A stretch of DNA of 6,663 bases from an uncultured Lachnospiraceae bacterium (GTDB lineage: Bacteria > Bacillota > Clostridia > Lachnospirales > Lachnospiraceae): the NCBI GenBank assembly GCA_910576895.1, contig CAJTJZ010000080.1, positions 5,094-11,756 of the forward strand. Direction: 5' to 3'. Positions 6,627-6,663 of the stretch are shown here, in pieces. The notes under the pieces were generated by a model. That model was not told where the DNA came from. It saw only the letters and a program-made list of their open reading frames with translations, and ran no database searches. Within the stretch, counting starts at the first letter, position 1, and each line of letters opens with the position of its first letter. The position numbers were made by a program, and so were the translations under genes.

Positions 6627-6655
6627 TTGTAAAAAACATTATTTTATGCTACAAT
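6627..6655 (+). promoter_or_regulatory. Divergent plus-strand promoter firing out of the right edge
   Basis: On the plus strand TTGTAA (6627-6632) and TACAAT (6650-6655) are 17 bases apart, with the extended element TGC before the -10 box. Transcription would start at about 6662, at the window edge, implying a gene to the right transcribed away from fhs. Its identity cannot be seen. Confidence 0.55.
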
Positions 6656-6663
6656 CTATACAT

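Noticed and set aside
1..6663. CRISPR arrays, tRNA or rRNA genes, toxin-antitoxin or defence systems
   Set aside because: No repeat-spacer pattern, no tRNA-like cloverleaf or rRNA sequence, and no gene pair of a defence type was found.

Overview
The window is AT-rich DNA. All its intact genes read on the minus strand, each with a clear Shine-Dalgarno site, and the three mapped minus-strand promoters have TATAAT-like boxes with a TGN extension. Formate-tetrahydrofolate ligase, a secreted arabinan-type glycoside hydrolase, a clostridial-type phosphoribosyltransferase-fold protein and an IS1634-like transposase remnant together suggest an anaerobic low-GC Firmicute of class Clostridia, plausibly a gut Lachnospiraceae relative. 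The taxonomic call is inference.

Layout from left to right. At 1-116 (minus) is the start of a small membrane protein cut by the window edge. About 117-201 is AT-rich non-coding DNA with a short inverted repeat. About 202-824 (plus) is a decayed, truncated DDE transposase broken by at least two and probably three frameshifts. It runs up to the stop codon of the next gene. At 825-3068 (minus) is a large cell-surface GH43 enzyme, probably an endo-1,5-alpha-L-arabinanase. It has an unusual N-terminal half: a signal peptide, an Ig-like domain and two hydrophobic segments. Its promoter lies at 3121-3148. A strong terminator hairpin at 3163-3219 separates it from the phosphoribosyltransferase-fold gene at 3298-3939 (minus), which has its own promoter at 3972-4000. 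At 4043-4716 (minus) is a uracil-DNA glycosylase gene (ung) with a frameshifting deletion at the catalytic HPSP motif. At 4797-6467 (minus) is an intact fhs gene with its promoter at 6561-6588. A plus-strand promoter at 6627-6655 points out of the right edge.

The genes do not form one pathway. fhs feeds one-carbon metabolism, the GH43 enzyme degrades plant arabinan outside the cell, and ung would be DNA repair. fhs and ung are probably co-transcribed, because the 80-base gap has no good minus-strand terminator or promoter. The phosphoribosyltransferase and GH43 genes are separate transcription units.

I see no new multi-gene system. The items most worth a second look are the ung lesion, the membrane-hairpin architecture of the GH43 enzyme, and the phosphoribosyltransferase that lacks the usual acidic pair in its PRPP loop.
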